A stretch of 32,240 nucleotides of DNA from JAGOME01 sp039812375. Lineage in GTDB: Bacteria; Actinomycetota; Actinomycetes; Actinomycetales; Dermatophilaceae. Below the pieces are notes generated by a model. It worked only from the letters and a program-made list of their open reading frames with translations. It ran no database searches and was not told where the DNA came from. The translations under genes and the position numbers were made by a program. This document shows, piece by piece, positions 30,717 to 32,240 of this stretch. The stretch lies in NCBI GenBank assembly GCA_039812375.1, contig JBDIAO010000029.1:1-32240 (forward strand), in the 5' to 3' direction. The stretch's first letter is position 1. Every line of letters starts with the position of its first letter.

Positions 30717-32237
30717 TCAGCTGGCTGACAATGCGCGTTCGTCCGGTTCGCCCTGCGGGACCTCGCGACGCAGCGAGGCCGGACGCTCGAAGCAGAGCAC
30801 CGCGATGAGCCCCACCGTGACGACGGCCGCAGGCAGGAGCAGCGAGTCGCCCATCGCATCGCTGAACCCGGCAGCGACGGCGGGCGGCAGGTGCACGCTC
30901 GCGGCGCTCTCGGTCAGTGAGCTACCCGCCGCGGACTCGCCCAGGTGCGCCGCGAGGCGAGCCTCCATGAGCGTGGCGATACCCGCGGACCCCAGCACGG
31001 CACCGACTTGGCGCACCGTGTTGTAGACCCCGGACCCGGCCCCGGCGAGCGCCAGCGGCAGGCTCCGGGTGGCTGTCGTCGACACCGGGCTCCACATGAA
31101 GCCGTTCGCCACGCCCAGCAGGGTCATCGGCAGCAGCACCTGCCATACCGGGGTCTCCGGATGCATGACTGCACGCAACCAGACCAGGGCCACGGCGAAG
31201 GAGGTCAGCCCGACCGCACCGATGTAGCGGGGATGGAGCCGGTCGACCAGACGCCCGACATAGGGGGCGAGAGCAACATTGAGCACCGCCATCGGGATGG
31301 TGAGCATGGCCGCCCGGGCCGGGCTGAAGCCGCGAGCCATCTGGGCCCACAGCATGAATGGGAAGGTCATCGCGGTCACGGAGAACCCGATCGTCGTCAT
31401 GGCGACGTTGGCGAGGGAGAAGTTGCGCTCCCGGAACAGTTGCAGTGGGACGAGCGCCGTCGTCGGGTGCGCCCACTGCCAGAGGACGAAGACGATCATG
31501 ACGCCGACCCCGACACCGATCAGGCCCCACGTCGTGACCGGGCCACGGATCGTCCCCCAGTCGTAGCTGCGACCCTCCTGGATTCCGAAGACGATGCAGA
31601 ACATCCCGACCGCCGACAGGGCGACGCCGACCCAGTCGAAGGTTGTGGCGTGGGTCGGCAGTTTCGGGACGAGCCGGGTGACGGCCAGGAACCCGATGAC
31701 GCCGACAGGGACGTTGACATAGAAGATCCACTCCCATCCCCAGTGCTCGACGAGCAGACCGCCGACGAGTGGTCCGACGAGGGTGGCGACCCCCGCGACC
31801 GATCCCCACATCCCCATGGCCTTGCCGCGTGACTCCGCCGGGAAGATCCGGGTGATCACCGTCATCGTCTGTGGGGTCATCAGCGCCGCGCCGAGACCCT
31901 GGACAACCCGAGCCGTGATGAGCCCCTGGATCGTCCCGGTGAATCCGCACCACAGCGAGGATCCGGTGAAGACGACGAGCCCGAGGAGATAGAGCTTCTT
32001 GGGGCCGACCCGGTCACCCAGGCGGCCGGTGATGAGCAGCGGCACGGCATACGCCAGGAGATAGGCCGAGGTGACCCAGACGACCTGACCGATGTCGGCG
32101 TGGAGGGCTTCCATGATGGCCGGCATGGCGACGGTGACGATCGTCGAGTCGACAAGGATCATGAAGAAGCCGATGCAGATTGCCCACAGGGCAGGCCACG
32201 GCCGCAGTGGGGCCTCGTGCTGTCCGTTCGGGGTCAC
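30717..32237 (-). CDS. MFS transporter, DHA2 (EmrB/QacA) family
   Basis: 506 residues from GTG 32237; the window ends 3 bases further on, so the ribosome binding site and a possible upstream start cannot be seen. About 14 membrane helices. Family marks: LVDSTIVTVAMPAI in helix 1, motif A GRLGDRVGPKK between helices 2 and 3, RVVQGLGAALMTP, and motif C ATLVGPLVGGLLVEHWGW, typical of proton-driven multidrug exporters of the DHA2 type. Substrate unknown. The acidic or polar C-terminal end (REVPQGEPDERALSAS) stops 9 bp from the repeat array after fumC, with which it is convergent. Confidence 0.9.
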   Translation of the reverse strand: MTPNGQHEAPLRPWPALWAICIGFFMILVDSTIVTVAMPAIMEALHADIGQVVWVTSAYLLAYAVPLLITGRLGDRVGPKKLYLLGLVVFTGSSLWCGFTGTIQGLITARVVQGLGAALMTPQTMTVITRIFPAESRGKAMGMWGSVAGVATLVGPLVGGLLVEHWGWEWIFYVNVPVGVIGFLAVTRLVPKLPTHATTFDWVGVALSAVGMFCIVFGIQEGRSYDWGTIRGPVTTWGLIGVGVGVMIVFVLWQWAHPTTALVPLQLFRERNFSLANVAMTTIGFSVTAMTFPFMLWAQMARGFSPARAAMLTIPMAVLNVALAPYVGRLVDRLHPRYIGAVGLTSFAVALVWLRAVMHPETPVWQVLLPMTLLGVANGFMWSPVSTTATRSLPLALAGAGSGVYNTVRQVGAVLGSAGIATLMEARLAAHLGESAAGSSLTESAASVHLPPAVAAGFSDAMGDSLLLPAAVVTVGLIAVLCFERPASLRREVPQGEPDERALSAS

Positions 32238-32240
32238 GAT

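Overview
High-GC (roughly 70%) actinobacterial chromosome. Gene content points to the order Micrococcales, possibly Intrasporangiaceae or a relative: gyrB-gyrA, a DUF3566 membrane protein, tRNA-Ile, a DLW-39 family small protein and tRNA-Ala lie in that order, as in many actinobacteria near the replication origin. The genus is inference from gene families and style, not from a search.

Layout. 1-2.4 kb: end of a DUF3427 (helicase-type) gene, a DUF2786 protein and a small DUF6790-like membrane protein. 2.6-4.8 kb: probable acquired segment with an AlbA_2/ATP-binding regulator-like gene and a 33-codon tyrosine-integrase relic beside tRNA-Ala. 4.8-11.4 kb (minus strand): the gyrB-gyrA-DUF3566-tRNA-Ile-DLW-39-tRNA-Ala block. 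Upstream of gyrB stand divergent redox genes instead of the usual recF: a thioredoxin-rhodanese fusion behind a CsoR/CstR-like palindrome, then a Baeyer-Villiger-type flavin monooxygenase.

14.2-25.9 kb: the most interesting part, a self-contained module of two convergent transcription units. Rightward: an Hsp70-like ATPase with one membrane segment and a Pro/Thr-rich tail, a 922-aa ATPase-LuxR regulator overlapping it by 4 bp, a protein with an IniB-type N-terminus and Asn/Asp/Ser-rich repeats, and a four-helix membrane protein. Leftward: a 576-aa Asn/Ser/Asp repeat protein, then two dynamin-like GTPases resembling mycobacterial IniA and IniC, themselves overlapping by 4 bp. The repeat protein and the IniB-like protein share a recognisable C-terminal domain, which ties the two arms together. 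The parts suggest a membrane or cell-wall stress response: membrane sensor, cytoplasmic regulator, repeat proteins that may form scaffolds, and membrane-remodelling dynamins. That role is inferred.

26.2-32.2 kb: ordinary metabolic and transport genes: DMT-type permease, divergent type II NADH dehydrogenase, an Rv0909-type antitoxin-like protein, class II fumarase (fumC) and a DHA2-family MFS exporter. Several gene ends carry hairpins in which one arm is repeated in tandem, and the heptamer GGCATAC/GTATGCC is strikingly frequent in the chromosomal backbone but nearly absent from the 14.2-22.0 kb and 22.5-26.1 kb parts of the module and from the left 5 kb.
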